Shown here: positions 36,120 to 43,834 of the stretch, piece after piece
Layout of the letters: every line of letters begins with the position of its first letter
Position numbering within the stretch: position 1 is the stretch's first letter
DNA from: Amycolatopsis nalaikhensis
Lineage (GTDB): Bacteria; Actinomycetota; Actinomycetes; Mycobacteriales; Pseudonocardiaceae
Length of the DNA stretch: 64,000 bases
Assembly: GCF_030264295.1 (NCBI RefSeq)
Contig: NZ_CP127173.1
Location: 751,501-815,500, forward strand
Direction of reading: 5' to 3'
Notes under the pieces: model-generated
Told to the model about the DNA's origin: nothing
The model's input: only the letters and a program-made list of their open reading frames with translations
The model's database searches: none
Translations under genes and position numbers: made by a program

Positions 36120-36473
36120 ATGCTGATCCAGATCGGCACGGACCAGGCCGTGCACGGCGACGAGGCGCTGATCCGGCACTTCGAGGTGGAGCTCGCCACC
36201 AGGCTGTCGCGGTTCAGCGACCACATCACGCGGCTGGAAGCCCACTTCAGCGAGGAAACCACCGACGACGGGCAGGACCGGTGCTGCGTGCTCGAAGCCC
36301 GGCCGGCCGGGCGGCGGACGGTGGCCGTCAGCCATCACGCGGGTTCGGTCGGCGAGGCGTGCCGGGGTGCGGTGCACAAACTCGAGAGCGTGCTCGAGAG
36401 CATGTACGGCCGGACGGATCACCGCAAGGGCGGGGACTCCATCCGGCACCAGGACGGGCACGCCGGCTCGTGA
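36120..36473 (+). CDS. HPF/RaiA family ribosome-associated protein
   Basis: 117 residues from ATG at 36120 with AAGGGGA upstream. MLIQIGTDQAVHGDEALIRH, VELATRLSRFSDHITRLEAH and CVLEARPAGRRTVAVSHHAG fit the short hibernation-factor fold (beta-alpha-beta-beta-beta-alpha) of the sigma-54 modulation/S30EA type without the long C-terminal dimer domain. Such proteins inactivate ribosomes in dormancy, and related ones occur in DosR regulons. This fits the neighbouring stress genes. Confidence 0.72.
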   Translation: MLIQIGTDQAVHGDEALIRHFEVELATRLSRFSDHITRLEAHFSEETTDDGQDRCCVLEARPAGRRTVAVSHHAGSVGEACRGAVHKLESVLESMYGRTDHRKGGDSIRHQDGHAGS

Positions 36474-36637
36474 CCGTCCTCAGCGGGCTCGGTGCGCCAC
36501 GCTCCGGGGACCTTCGCAACCGGGTCACCGGCCCGGCCGCGCAGCCCGGGAAACCGTTGCCGTTGCGGTCATCCGTCTCCTTCGATCGGCCACGCCACGG
36601 GGCTGCGCCCCTCGCCGGCGACGGTCCGGTTCCGGCC

Positions 36638-36949
36638 TCAAGCGCCGGAGCGCGGTGGGTGGGCGTCGAGGATGTCGGTGGCTCGCACCAGGCCGGCCGG
36701 TGCATCGGCGGCAGCCCCCTGCGGGCGGACGGGCACCCAGGTCGTGCTGGTGTGTTCGTCGCGCAGGCTGTGCCCGGTGACGGTCCCGAAATTCTCGCAC
36801 CACACCGGGGCCGCGCACGGCGACCCGGTCCGGCGCACGCGGCTGCGGTAGCGGACGAGCCAGCCGGGTGGGTAGGCACCGCCGTGGCGGGTGGGCCAGT
36901 CGCGGTACGCGTGCCCGACCGACGGCCGGTCGGTCTGTTCGTCGTCCAC
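36638..36949 (-). CDS. small hypothetical protein
   Basis: 103 residues from GTG at 36949. TRHGGAYPPGWLVRYRSRVR, CAAPVWCENFGTVTGHSLRD and STTWVPVRPQG give a compact basic protein with two Cys and several aromatic residues. I do not recognise the family. It stands alone between plus-strand genes. The 36474-36637 and 36950-37229 flanks show nothing else. Confidence 0.5.
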   Translation of the reverse strand: MDDEQTDRPSVGHAYRDWPTRHGGAYPPGWLVRYRSRVRRTGSPCAAPVWCENFGTVTGHSLRDEHTSTTWVPVRPQGAAADAPAGLVRATDILDAHPPRSGA

Positions 36950-37229
36950 CGGCGCCGCCTTCGCTCACGGTGCACTCGGGGTGCACGTCATCGATCGCCG
37001 GGGTCCGGGGCGCGGTCATCCAGTTTAGGCGGGGAAGCGCCGGGAGTGGTTCGCCCGGGCGAGTGATTCTCCGGCCGGTGGTCAGGCCGGCACGGGCGTA
37101 AGGTGGCGGTATCGCCCCGGACCTCGGCGTGTTCGCTGGAGCCGGGTCCGAAGCCGGGAGTTCGAGCGAGTCCCGGCTGCTCATCGGTCCCGCGCCCGGA
37201 TGATCAGCACCGGCAGAAGGAGATCCGGC

Positions 37230-37445
37230 ATGTCGTCCCTCGATCTCGAAACCGGCGCCGCCGCCGCGGAAATCGGCGATCCGGCCGCGACCGCCTGCGC
37301 GGTGTGCCCCCATTCCCCGGAATCGCATGATGTGATCGCGCGCCGGTTCTGCACGGCAACGCAGGCGGGCGGGTTCCACCGCGGATGCGTGTGCACTGGT
37401 GCATCGGACGCCGCGGCGACCACGGCGATGCGGGTCGCGAAGTGA
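37230..37445 (+). CDS. RGCVC family small Cys-rich protein
   Basis: 71 residues, AAGGAGA about 6 bases before the ATG. It carries CAVCPHSPESHDVIARRFCT and a terminal HRGCVC: five Cys in a CxxC...C...CxC pattern with His, a likely Zn or metal site. RGCVC proteins are small actinobacterial proteins of unknown function. It is 75 bp upstream of a DUF5994 gene and probably co-transcribed. Confidence 0.72.
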   Translation: MSSLDLETGAAAAEIGDPAATACAVCPHSPESHDVIARRFCTATQAGGFHRGCVCTGASDAAATTAMRVAK

Positions 37446-37520
37446 AGGGCTCGTCATGAACGCCTTCGGGGAACCCGCAGGCCGGTTCGTCCGGCCGTCG
37501 TCGCGGAAGGAGCGCCGGGC

Positions 37521-37982
37521 ATGACTTTTGCGCCGGACGACGCCGCGGGTCCCGTTGTCGGCTCACCGGCCCTCGACCGGCGGCTGCGGCTGAAAACGCC
37601 GGGTGCGGTCAAGGGCTGCTTCGACGGCGCCTGGTGGCCACGCTCCCGAGAGCCGGTGGCGGAATTCAGCGCCCTGGTCACCGCGCTCGCCGTGGATTCG
37701 GGCCCGGTGGACCGGATCGGCTTCAACCCGGCGATGTGGGATCTGCCCCCCGGGAAGCTCGCGCTCGAATCCGGTTTCGTGGAGCTGGCGGGGTTCTTCG
37801 GCCTGGACCGGTACACGATCGTCGTCATCGGACCGCGCATCCGCCGGCTGACCCTGCTGGTGGTGCCACCCGACACCGCTGCCCCCGCGGCGAAGCGAGC
37901 GCTGGCAGCGGCCACCGCGCCGGACGCGAGCGGCTCCGCCGTGCTGATCCTGACCACCAGCGGCATCCTCGGCCCGGCTTGA
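37521..37982 (+). CDS. DUF5994 family protein
   Basis: 153 residues with AAGGAG before the ATG. RRLRLKTPGAVKGCFDGAWW then PRS, IGFNPAMWDLPPGKLALESG, VELAGFFGLDRYTIVVIG and RRLTLLVVPPDTAAPAAKRA follow the family pattern. Unlike the other copies it lacks the conserved leader and instead follows the RGCVC gene. The C-terminal QRWE motif is missing, so it is a shorter subtype. Confidence 0.78.
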   Translation: MTFAPDDAAGPVVGSPALDRRLRLKTPGAVKGCFDGAWWPRSREPVAEFSALVTALAVDSGPVDRIGFNPAMWDLPPGKLALESGFVELAGFFGLDRYTIVVIGPRIRRLTLLVVPPDTAAPAAKRALAAATAPDASGSAVLILTTSGILGPA

Positions 37983-38017
37983 GGAAGGAACCGGCCGCGG
38001 CGGGCGCCGGTTCCGCG

Positions 38018-38338
38018 TCACGGATGCCGGCTCTCACCTGTCGGAGGACATCGCGAAGCCGGTGGTTCCCCGGCCGGCGGTGCGGTCACGGCGATGACGT
38101 CCTGGACGTCCACCCAGCGCACCGAGGCCGTGTCCCCGCCGTCGGCGATGACGGGGACACAGGCTCCCCCGGGGCCGAACTCGGGCGGCCCGACCAGGGT
38201 GCCGGTCCGCGGCGAGTGTGGATCCGTCCCGGCGTAGGTGACGCGCCAGTTCCCGACGCTGAACGCGATCTGCCGCCGAGGCGGGAAGGGCAAGCCGGGG
38301 CCCGCCGTCGCGCTGGGGCCCGGCTGCCCGGCGGTCAT
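38018..38338 (-). CDS. small hypothetical protein behind a perfect inverted repeat
   Basis: 106 residues from ATG at 38338, GAGGAG six bases upstream; the longer frame to 38500 would run through a palindrome. FPPRRQIAFSVGNWRVTYAG, GTLVGPPEFGPGGACVPVIA and SVRWVDVQDVIAVTAPP suggest a small beta-rich domain. No family is recognised. A 27-bp inverted repeat sits 23 bp upstream of the start and may be its operator. Confidence 0.5.
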   Translation of the reverse strand: MTAGQPGPSATAGPGLPFPPRRQIAFSVGNWRVTYAGTDPHSPRTGTLVGPPEFGPGGACVPVIADGGDTASVRWVDVQDVIAVTAPPAGEPPASRCPPTGESRHP

Positions 38339-38360
38339 CGGCTGCTCCTCGGCCGTGGGA

Positions 38361-38387
38361 GTGGTTCCACGGGTTACGTGGAACCAC
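38361..38387. promoter_or_regulatory. perfect 11-bp inverted repeat
   Basis: GTGGTTCCACG (38361-38371), 5-base spacer, CGTGGAACCAC (38377-38387). It lies between the start of the small gene at 38338 and the end of the GCS2 gene upstream. It could be an operator or an RNA hairpin in the leader of the small gene. Confidence 0.6.
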
Positions 38388-38516
38388 GGGCACGCCGAGG
38401 TCCAGGGCGGTCCGGTCAGCCTAGGCGTTGTCCACTGTTCACCGGCCGGGAATCCCCCGGACGGGTCACCCGAGAGAAGCCGCGTTTCCGGTTCGTGCAC
38501 CGGTCGCCGGCGCCGA

Positions 38517-39692
38517 TCAGCCGTCGTGGACGGCGGCGGGGCGGCGCACCGGCGGCGAGCCGGGCCCGGCTGCCCCGGCGAGGGTCACCGATGCCAGCTC
38601 CGCCACGAACGCGGCCGGCGAGCCGGCTCCCGCGAACAGCGCGCGTTGGCGCGCTGCGCCCGTTCGGCCCGCCCGCACCACGGCGAGCTGCCGGTCGATC
38701 GCCGCGAGGTCCCCGGTGGCCCGCAGGGCCGGCCGGACGTACTCCAGGAGCCGGTCGGTGAGTACCTCCTGCGGGAGGAATTCGCCGGTGAAGGGGTCGA
38801 TGCCGAGGCCGGGGTAACCCGCACGGGCCGCGGCGGTGAGCGACGCGGCCACCAGCGGAGCCCGGACGGGCCGCGGTGCGACGCCCGCCCGGGCCTCCGC
38901 GAGGATCGTGACGGCCAGGGCGCGGACCAGTCCCGCCTGCAGCACGGCGTCCTCGGCGGTCAGCCCGACGTCCGCGATGCGGACCTCGACCGTCGGGTGG
39001 TTCGGGGAGAGCCGGGCGTAGAAGTAGACGCCTTGGTCGTCCAACGCATCACCACGGCGAACCACGTCGTCGATGGTCGCGGCGTAGGCGGCCGCGTCCG
39101 GCCAGTCCCGCGGGGGCTTCGCGGTCGGCCAGAGCGACCACAGCGGGTACCGCCCGCTGGCCCACCCGGAGTCCACGTCGTGGGCGAAAGGTGAGTTCGC
39201 GCTGATCGCGAGGAGCGGGGCAAGCCAAGGACGCAGCCCGGCCAGGACCCGGACGCCGAGCGCCGGGGAGGAGATACCGACGTGCACGTGGCAGGCGCAC
39301 GTGCCCGCTTCCGGGAGGAGCGCGGGGAATCGGCCGGCCAGCGCGCGGTACCGCGGTTCGGCGGTGACAGCGGGCAGGCCCGGTAGGTCGCCGCACGGCG
39401 GTGTGCCGGACGCCAGCAGCAGGCACCCGGCGTCGGCGGCCGCGCCGGCCACGAGGCCGCGCAAACCGAGCAGCTCCGTCCGGAGCTCGTCGAGGCCGGT
39501 GTGGATGCCGGTGGCGGTTTCGATCTGGAAGCGCAGGAACTCCGGCATCACCGCGGATTCACCGTCGAGCAGTTCCAGGATGCGGGGCGCCGCGAGCGCC
39601 ACCGCGCCGGTCACGGGGTCCGCGAGGACGAATTCCTCCTCCACGCCGAAGGTGAGGGCGTCACCCTCCGGCGGCAAAAGTCGCGCGTCCAC
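38517..39692 (-). CDS. glutamate-cysteine ligase family 2 (YbdK-type carboxylate-amine ligase)
   Basis: 391 residues from GTG at 39692 (VDARLLPPEGDALTFGVEEE). GVEEEF is the metal/ATP-binding start of GCS2 enzymes. ETATGIHTGLDELRTELLGL, CHVHVGI, SANSPFA and VEVRIADVGLTAEDAVLQAG follow in family order. It couples a carboxylate to an amine with ATP; the substrate need not be cysteine. The frame open to 40007 overlaps the divergent STAS promoter and is not used. A DosR-like box lies 62-75 bp upstream of the start, which ties it to the dormancy set. Confidence 0.82.
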   Translation of the reverse strand: MDARLLPPEGDALTFGVEEEFVLADPVTGAVALAAPRILELLDGESAVMPEFLRFQIETATGIHTGLDELRTELLGLRGLVAGAAADAGCLLLASGTPPCGDLPGLPAVTAEPRYRALAGRFPALLPEAGTCACHVHVGISSPALGVRVLAGLRPWLAPLLAISANSPFAHDVDSGWASGRYPLWSLWPTAKPPRDWPDAAAYAATIDDVVRRGDALDDQGVYFYARLSPNHPTVEVRIADVGLTAEDAVLQAGLVRALAVTILAEARAGVAPRPVRAPLVAASLTAAARAGYPGLGIDPFTGEFLPQEVLTDRLLEYVRPALRATGDLAAIDRQLAVVRAGRTGAARQRALFAGAGSPAAFVAELASVTLAGAAGPGSPPVRRPAAVHDG

Positions 39693-39753
39693 GGCCCGGC
39701 TCCGTCCGTCGGTCGGAATGCCCAGCCTCGCCGGTCCGGCTCCGCCGGAGAAA

Positions 39754-39767
39754 GGGCCGCTGGTCAC
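39754..39767 (-). promoter_or_regulatory. DosR-like box upstream of the GCS2 gene
   Basis: On the minus strand GTGACCAGCGGCCC, one mismatch to GGGACNNNNGNCCC, 62-75 bp upstream of the start at 39692. Confidence 0.6.
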
Positions 39768-39970
39768 CGATCGGGCAGCTTTCGGCCCTTCTCCGGGGTA
39801 CCGGGCGAACGGCATGCGCGCGACCGCCGGGTCGCCGGCGTGCCGAGACGCCGGTGAGGGCTTACGCTGTGGGGTACCGCGCCGGGAGGGCCGAGACCAC
39901 GCGCTCGCGACGATCACCGATCGACAGCTGGCCGTGTTCCGTTCCGCGGAGGTCAGCGTAGGAGCTGATC

Positions 39971-40681
39971 GTGAACCATTCCGAACTCGGCAATGGCCTC
40001 GGACCACGCTTGGGTACCTCTGTTTCCCGGTCGCTGCTGCGGCTCACGTCGATGCGCCGCGAAGACGTCCTCGTGCTCACCGCGGCCGGCGAAGTCGACC
40101 TGTCCACGACCCCCGCCCTGAGTGAATCGCTGGCCGACGCCATCGCTCAACGGCCACCGGCGCTCGTCGTGGACCTCACTCCGACCACGTTCCTCGCCTG
40201 CGCCGGCCTGTCGGTCCTCCTCGCGGCACATCAGCTGACCGGTGATCGGGCCTGCTTCGCCGTGGTCGCCGGCTCACGGGCCTCGTGGCGGCCGCTCCAC
40301 CTCACCGGGGTGGACCGGCTCCTGACCGTGCACCGCCATCTGGACGACGCGGTGGCCGGCGCCGCCCCGATGGTCGTGCGAACGGTCGTCGCGGATGCCG
40401 CGATCCTGTTCACCGCCACCGGCGGGGCGCGGGCCGGCGCGGCCGAGGTGCTGACGGAAGAACTGCGGCAGGTGTCCGAACTGTGCCGCGGCGTCGTCCT
40501 GGTCGACGTGTCGGCCTGCACGGTCCCGGCCGTGGACGTCGTCGGCAGCGTGCGGGCCGCCTTCACCCGGGACGGCCGGGACCGGGGTGGCATCCGGGTC
40601 CTGACCGCCGACGAGGACCTGAGGAAGGCGCTGGAGGCCGCGGGTATCGCCTGCTGCGTCCCAGCCGGGCCGGGCCGGTGA
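39971..40681 (+). CDS. STAS domain anti-sigma antagonist with duplicated domain
   Basis: 236 residues from GTG with AGGAG six bases upstream. The first half is a canonical STAS domain (DVLVLTAAGEVDLSTTPALS; ALVVDLTPTTFLACAGLSVL), with Ser or Cys near the usual phospho-Ser site (FLACAGLS). The second half (AAILFTATGGARAGAAEVLT; VVLVDVSACTVPAVDVVGSV) looks like a diverged second STAS domain. Its TGA overlaps the GTG of the next gene. It parallels the single-domain STAS gene at 53347. Confidence 0.75.
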   Translation: MNHSELGNGLGPRLGTSVSRSLLRLTSMRREDVLVLTAAGEVDLSTTPALSESLADAIAQRPPALVVDLTPTTFLACAGLSVLLAAHQLTGDRACFAVVAGSRASWRPLHLTGVDRLLTVHRHLDDAVAGAAPMVVRTVVADAAILFTATGGARAGAAEVLTEELRQVSELCRGVVLVDVSACTVPAVDVVGSVRAAFTRDGRDRGGIRVLTADEDLRKALEAAGIACCVPAGPGR

Positions 40682-41178
40682 CCGGAGTGGCGGACCATCA
40701 CCCCGTCGAACCTCCGTGGGTCCGCGGCGCCGAGGTCGGCGACGTGGATCGCATCCTCGAGATGGTGTACTTCCTCGCGCGCCGCACCGGCCGGTCGCCC
40801 GGTGCCGCCGCTCGGCTGTGCACCCGCCTGGTCCCCGAACTGGTGGTCTCGTCCGCCGGCGCGGCGGGTTCCCCCGGTCACCGCCTGGCCGCGGCGCGGC
40901 GTGGCCGGGTCGCCGTGGCGACCGCCGTGCGGGCCCGCAGCCGTCGGTGTGACCCGGCGGTGTTCGCCGACGCCCTGGCCGACGCCGTGGCGCGGGACGA
41001 ACTGGTGCTCCTGCCCCCTCGCCAGCGCTTCACCGTCTGGTCGGTGGCGGTCCAGCACCGGCCGATCGCCGAGGTCGCCGCGGAGACGGGCTGGTCCGGG
41101 TCCCAGGTCGTGCGCCTGCTCAACGCCGGGCTGGCCACCATCACCGAGTGGGGCCGGAAGTCCGTCCCGAGCGCTTGA
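40678..41178 (+). CDS. hypothetical protein with C-terminal HTH (sigma region 4-like)
   Basis: 166 residues from GTG overlapping the STAS stop (GTGA). The N-terminal half is helical and Ala/Arg-rich. The last 50 residues (ARDELVLLPPRQRFTVWSVA, then VQHRPIAEVAAETGWSGSQV and VRLLNAGLATITEW) read like a sigma-70 region 4 or LuxR-type helix-turn-helix. Coupling to the STAS antagonist suggests a role in sigma-factor control. Family not recognised. Confidence 0.6.
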   Translation: MTGVADHHPVEPPWVRGAEVGDVDRILEMVYFLARRTGRSPGAAARLCTRLVPELVVSSAGAAGSPGHRLAAARRGRVAVATAVRARSRRCDPAVFADALADAVARDELVLLPPRQRFTVWSVAVQHRPIAEVAAETGWSGSQVVRLLNAGLATITEWGRKSVPSA

Positions 41179-41286
41179 GACGCCGGTCCGGCCCTGGTTT
41201 GATCAGTGGCGCGGCCGGGAATCCGGATCCGGTATCGAGTGGCCGCCCCAGTCCCCGGCGCCCGCAGGACTCGGGGAAGGACTCCC

Positions 41287-42336
41287 ATGGACGTATCTTC
41301 GGTGAGCGAGGGCGCCGGCCTCCGGGCGGCGTCACGCAACGACTTCGGCACTCTCGGCCGCCTCGTGCGGCATGAAGGCCTGCTTGACCGGCGCTACGGC
41401 TACTACGCGGTGAAGATCAGCCTGACCCTGCTGGCGCTCGCCGGCGGCTGTGCGGCGTTCGTGCTGCTGGGCGATTCGTGGTGGCAGCTGCTCACAGCGG
41501 TGTTCTTCGCGGTGATGTTCGCGCAGGTCGCGTTCCTCGGTCACGACGCCGGGCACAACCAGGTCTTCCGCACCGGGCGGGCCAACGACCGCGCCGGTTA
41601 CGCGTTCGGCGGGATCGTCGGCATGAGCTACGGCTGGTGGATGGGCAAGCACTCCCGCCACCACGCCAACCCCAACCACGAGGGCGACGATCCCGACATC
41701 GACATCCCCTTGCTGGCCTTCACCCGCGGGCAGACGGCGCACAAGAGCGGGTTCGTGCGCTGGACGTCGAAGCACCAGGCGGCGTTGTTCTTCCCGTTGC
41801 TGCTGCTGGAAGGCCTGAGCCTGCACTGGGCGGGCATCCAGGCGGTGTGGCGCGGGGAGGTCAAGACCCGGTGGCTCGAAGCGGTGCTGCTGTCCGCGCA
41901 CGTCGTGGTGTACCTGGGGGCGGTGTTCGTGGTGTTGTCCCCGCCGGTCGCCTTGGCGTTCATCGCCGTGCACCAGGGGCTGTGGGGGGTGTACATGGGC
42001 TGTTCGTTCGCACCGGGGCACAAGGGCATGCCCACCTACACGGACAAGACCGAGCTCGACTTCCTGCGCAAGCAGGTGCTGAGCAGCCGCAACGTCCGTG
42101 GCCGCCGGTGGGTGGACTTCACGCTCGGGGGGCTGAACCACCAGATCGAGCACCACCTGTTCCCGAGCATGCCGCGGGCCAACCTGCGCCGCGCGCAGCC
42201 CCTGGTGCGCGCGTTCTGCGCCGAGCACGGGATCGACTACGCCCAGTGCGGGCTGCTGAAGACCTACTACTACGTCCTGCAGCACTTGCACGAGGTGAGC
42301 GCACCACTCCGCGTGGCGGGCGCACCTGCCCGCTAG
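41287..42336 (+). CDS. membrane fatty acid desaturase (linoleoyl-CoA/delta-6 type)
   Basis: 349 residues, ATG at 41287. Histidine boxes HDAGH (FLGHDAGHNQVF), HSRHHANPNH and HQIEHHLF are complete. Hydrophobic pairs surround them (SLTLLALAGGCAAFVLLGDS; VFFAVMFAQVAFLG). It places a double bond near the carboxyl end of an acyl chain. The paralogue at 60388 is closely similar. A stress-sigma-like promoter is possible upstream (GTTTGA, 14 bases, GGGAAT at about 41196-41221), but that is a pattern match only. Confidence 0.85.
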   Translation: MDVSSVSEGAGLRAASRNDFGTLGRLVRHEGLLDRRYGYYAVKISLTLLALAGGCAAFVLLGDSWWQLLTAVFFAVMFAQVAFLGHDAGHNQVFRTGRANDRAGYAFGGIVGMSYGWWMGKHSRHHANPNHEGDDPDIDIPLLAFTRGQTAHKSGFVRWTSKHQAALFFPLLLLEGLSLHWAGIQAVWRGEVKTRWLEAVLLSAHVVVYLGAVFVVLSPPVALAFIAVHQGLWGVYMGCSFAPGHKGMPTYTDKTELDFLRKQVLSSRNVRGRRWVDFTLGGLNHQIEHHLFPSMPRANLRRAQPLVRAFCAEHGIDYAQCGLLKTYYYVLQHLHEVSAPLRVAGAPAR

Positions 42337-42414
42337 CCCTTGGGGAGGGCCCGCGCCGCGATTTGCGGGTCTATCCCGTGATCTTGGGACCCTCCCTTCC
42401 GAACCAACGTGCGG

Positions 42415-43550
42415 TCAACGCATGACCCCGGGCGCATCCTGCGGCGAGGCACGCTCAGGTAACGGTACGAAGTGGACGGTGACGGTCAAGCCGCCCTGGG
42501 GGCGTGCGATCGTGGTGAGGGTGGCGTGGTGGGCTTCGGCCACGGCGTTGACGATGGCGAGGCCGAGACCGTGGCCGCTGTGGTGGTCGTTGCGGTCGGC
42601 TGAGAGCCGCTGGAAGGGCTGGAACAGCCGATGGAGCTGGTCTTCGGGTATGTCGGGGCCGCTGTTGGTGACCGTGATAGCCGCGCCCAGCCGTGAAACT
42701 TCGGTTGTGACAACCACCCGGCCCGCCGGGTGGTTGTGGCGGATGGCGTTGTCGACGAGGTCGGCGATGAGGCTTTCGATCAGTCTCGGGTCGCCGGTTG
42801 TCACTGCGGGGGTGAGGTGTTCGGCGATGTCGATGCCTTTCTCGGCGGCCTGGTCGCGGCGGGAGCGCAGGATTCCGGTGGCGACGTGAGCGAGGTCGAC
42901 CGGTTGCCGGTGAGTGACCCCGCGTTCGCTGGTGGCCAAGGCGAGCAGCGAAGTGACAAGCGGTTCCTGGAGCCCGCCGAGGGCCAGAGCTTCCTGACAG
43001 GCCGTACGGAGGGTGCCGGGTGTCGGCATCGGGGTCGCCGAGCGCGACTTCCAGCAGGGTCCGTAGGCCTGCTAGGGGTGTTCGCAGCTCGTGGGAGGCG
43101 TTGGCGACGAAGTGCCGTTGGGCGGTGAAGGAGGCTTGCAGCCGGGCGAAGAGGTCGTCGAGGATGTGGCCCAGTTCGGTCAGCTCGTCGACGGGCTCGC
43201 CGAGGTCGAGGCGCTGGTCGAGGTTGCCGGCGTAGATGGCCCTGGCGGCGGTGGTGATGGCCCGCAGTGGCCGGAGGAACCGGCCGGCGATGAACCAGCC
43301 GCCGGCGAAGGCGACGGGGGCGAGTACGACGAGCGCGACGGCGGATCCGGTGAGGAGCTGGTGTGGGGCCGATTCCCTGGCCGGTTCCGGTGATCGCGGC
43401 CGGCGCCGTGGGCGTGGAGGCGGGGCCGGGTGCGGTCGACTGGATGCCGATGAAGGGCAGCGTGACGACGGCGAGGACGACGACCCCCGCCAGGTAGATG
43501 CCGGCGGTGTAGACGAGCGTGAGCCTGGCTCGCAAGGACCGGCTGGTCAC
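42415..43550 (-). pseudogene. sensor histidine kinase, two frameshifts
   Basis: The three parts of a classical OmpR-partner kinase lie in three frames. From 43550: MTSRSLRARLTLVYTAGIYL and a membrane helix. Then a middle frame, about 43390-43030: AGGWFIAGRFLRPL (second membrane helix, HAMP) and FVANASHELRTPLAGLRTLL (phospho-His). From 43029: ADLVDNAIRHNHPAGRVVVT, HGLGLAIVNAVAEAHHATLT (HATPase). The stop just before 43550 (GGYRIGPP then TGA overlapping GTG) looks like the tail of an OmpR-type regulator, whose remainder is gone where the integrase element begins. Confidence 0.65.
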
Positions 43551-43834
43551 GGTGGTCCGATCCGGTAGCCGCCTTCGCCCGATACCTGGCAGTCGGCGTT
43601 CGTGGGCACCGTGTTACCCAAGCGTGTCCGGCGATGCCTAAGCGGAATGCGCAGAAGCGTCCGTCATCAGCTGCCTAAAACTGGGCAGCAGGACCGGGTT
43701 CGGCTGGTGCTTCCTGGATAGCGGTCGGCGCCTGCATCCTCGTGAGGAGTGGCCGTTGGAGTTGTCTGCGCTGGGGAACTACACCTGTTGCGGAACGACG
43801 CTTCGTTGTTCGCAGCTTGGTGCGGGAGGTCGTT

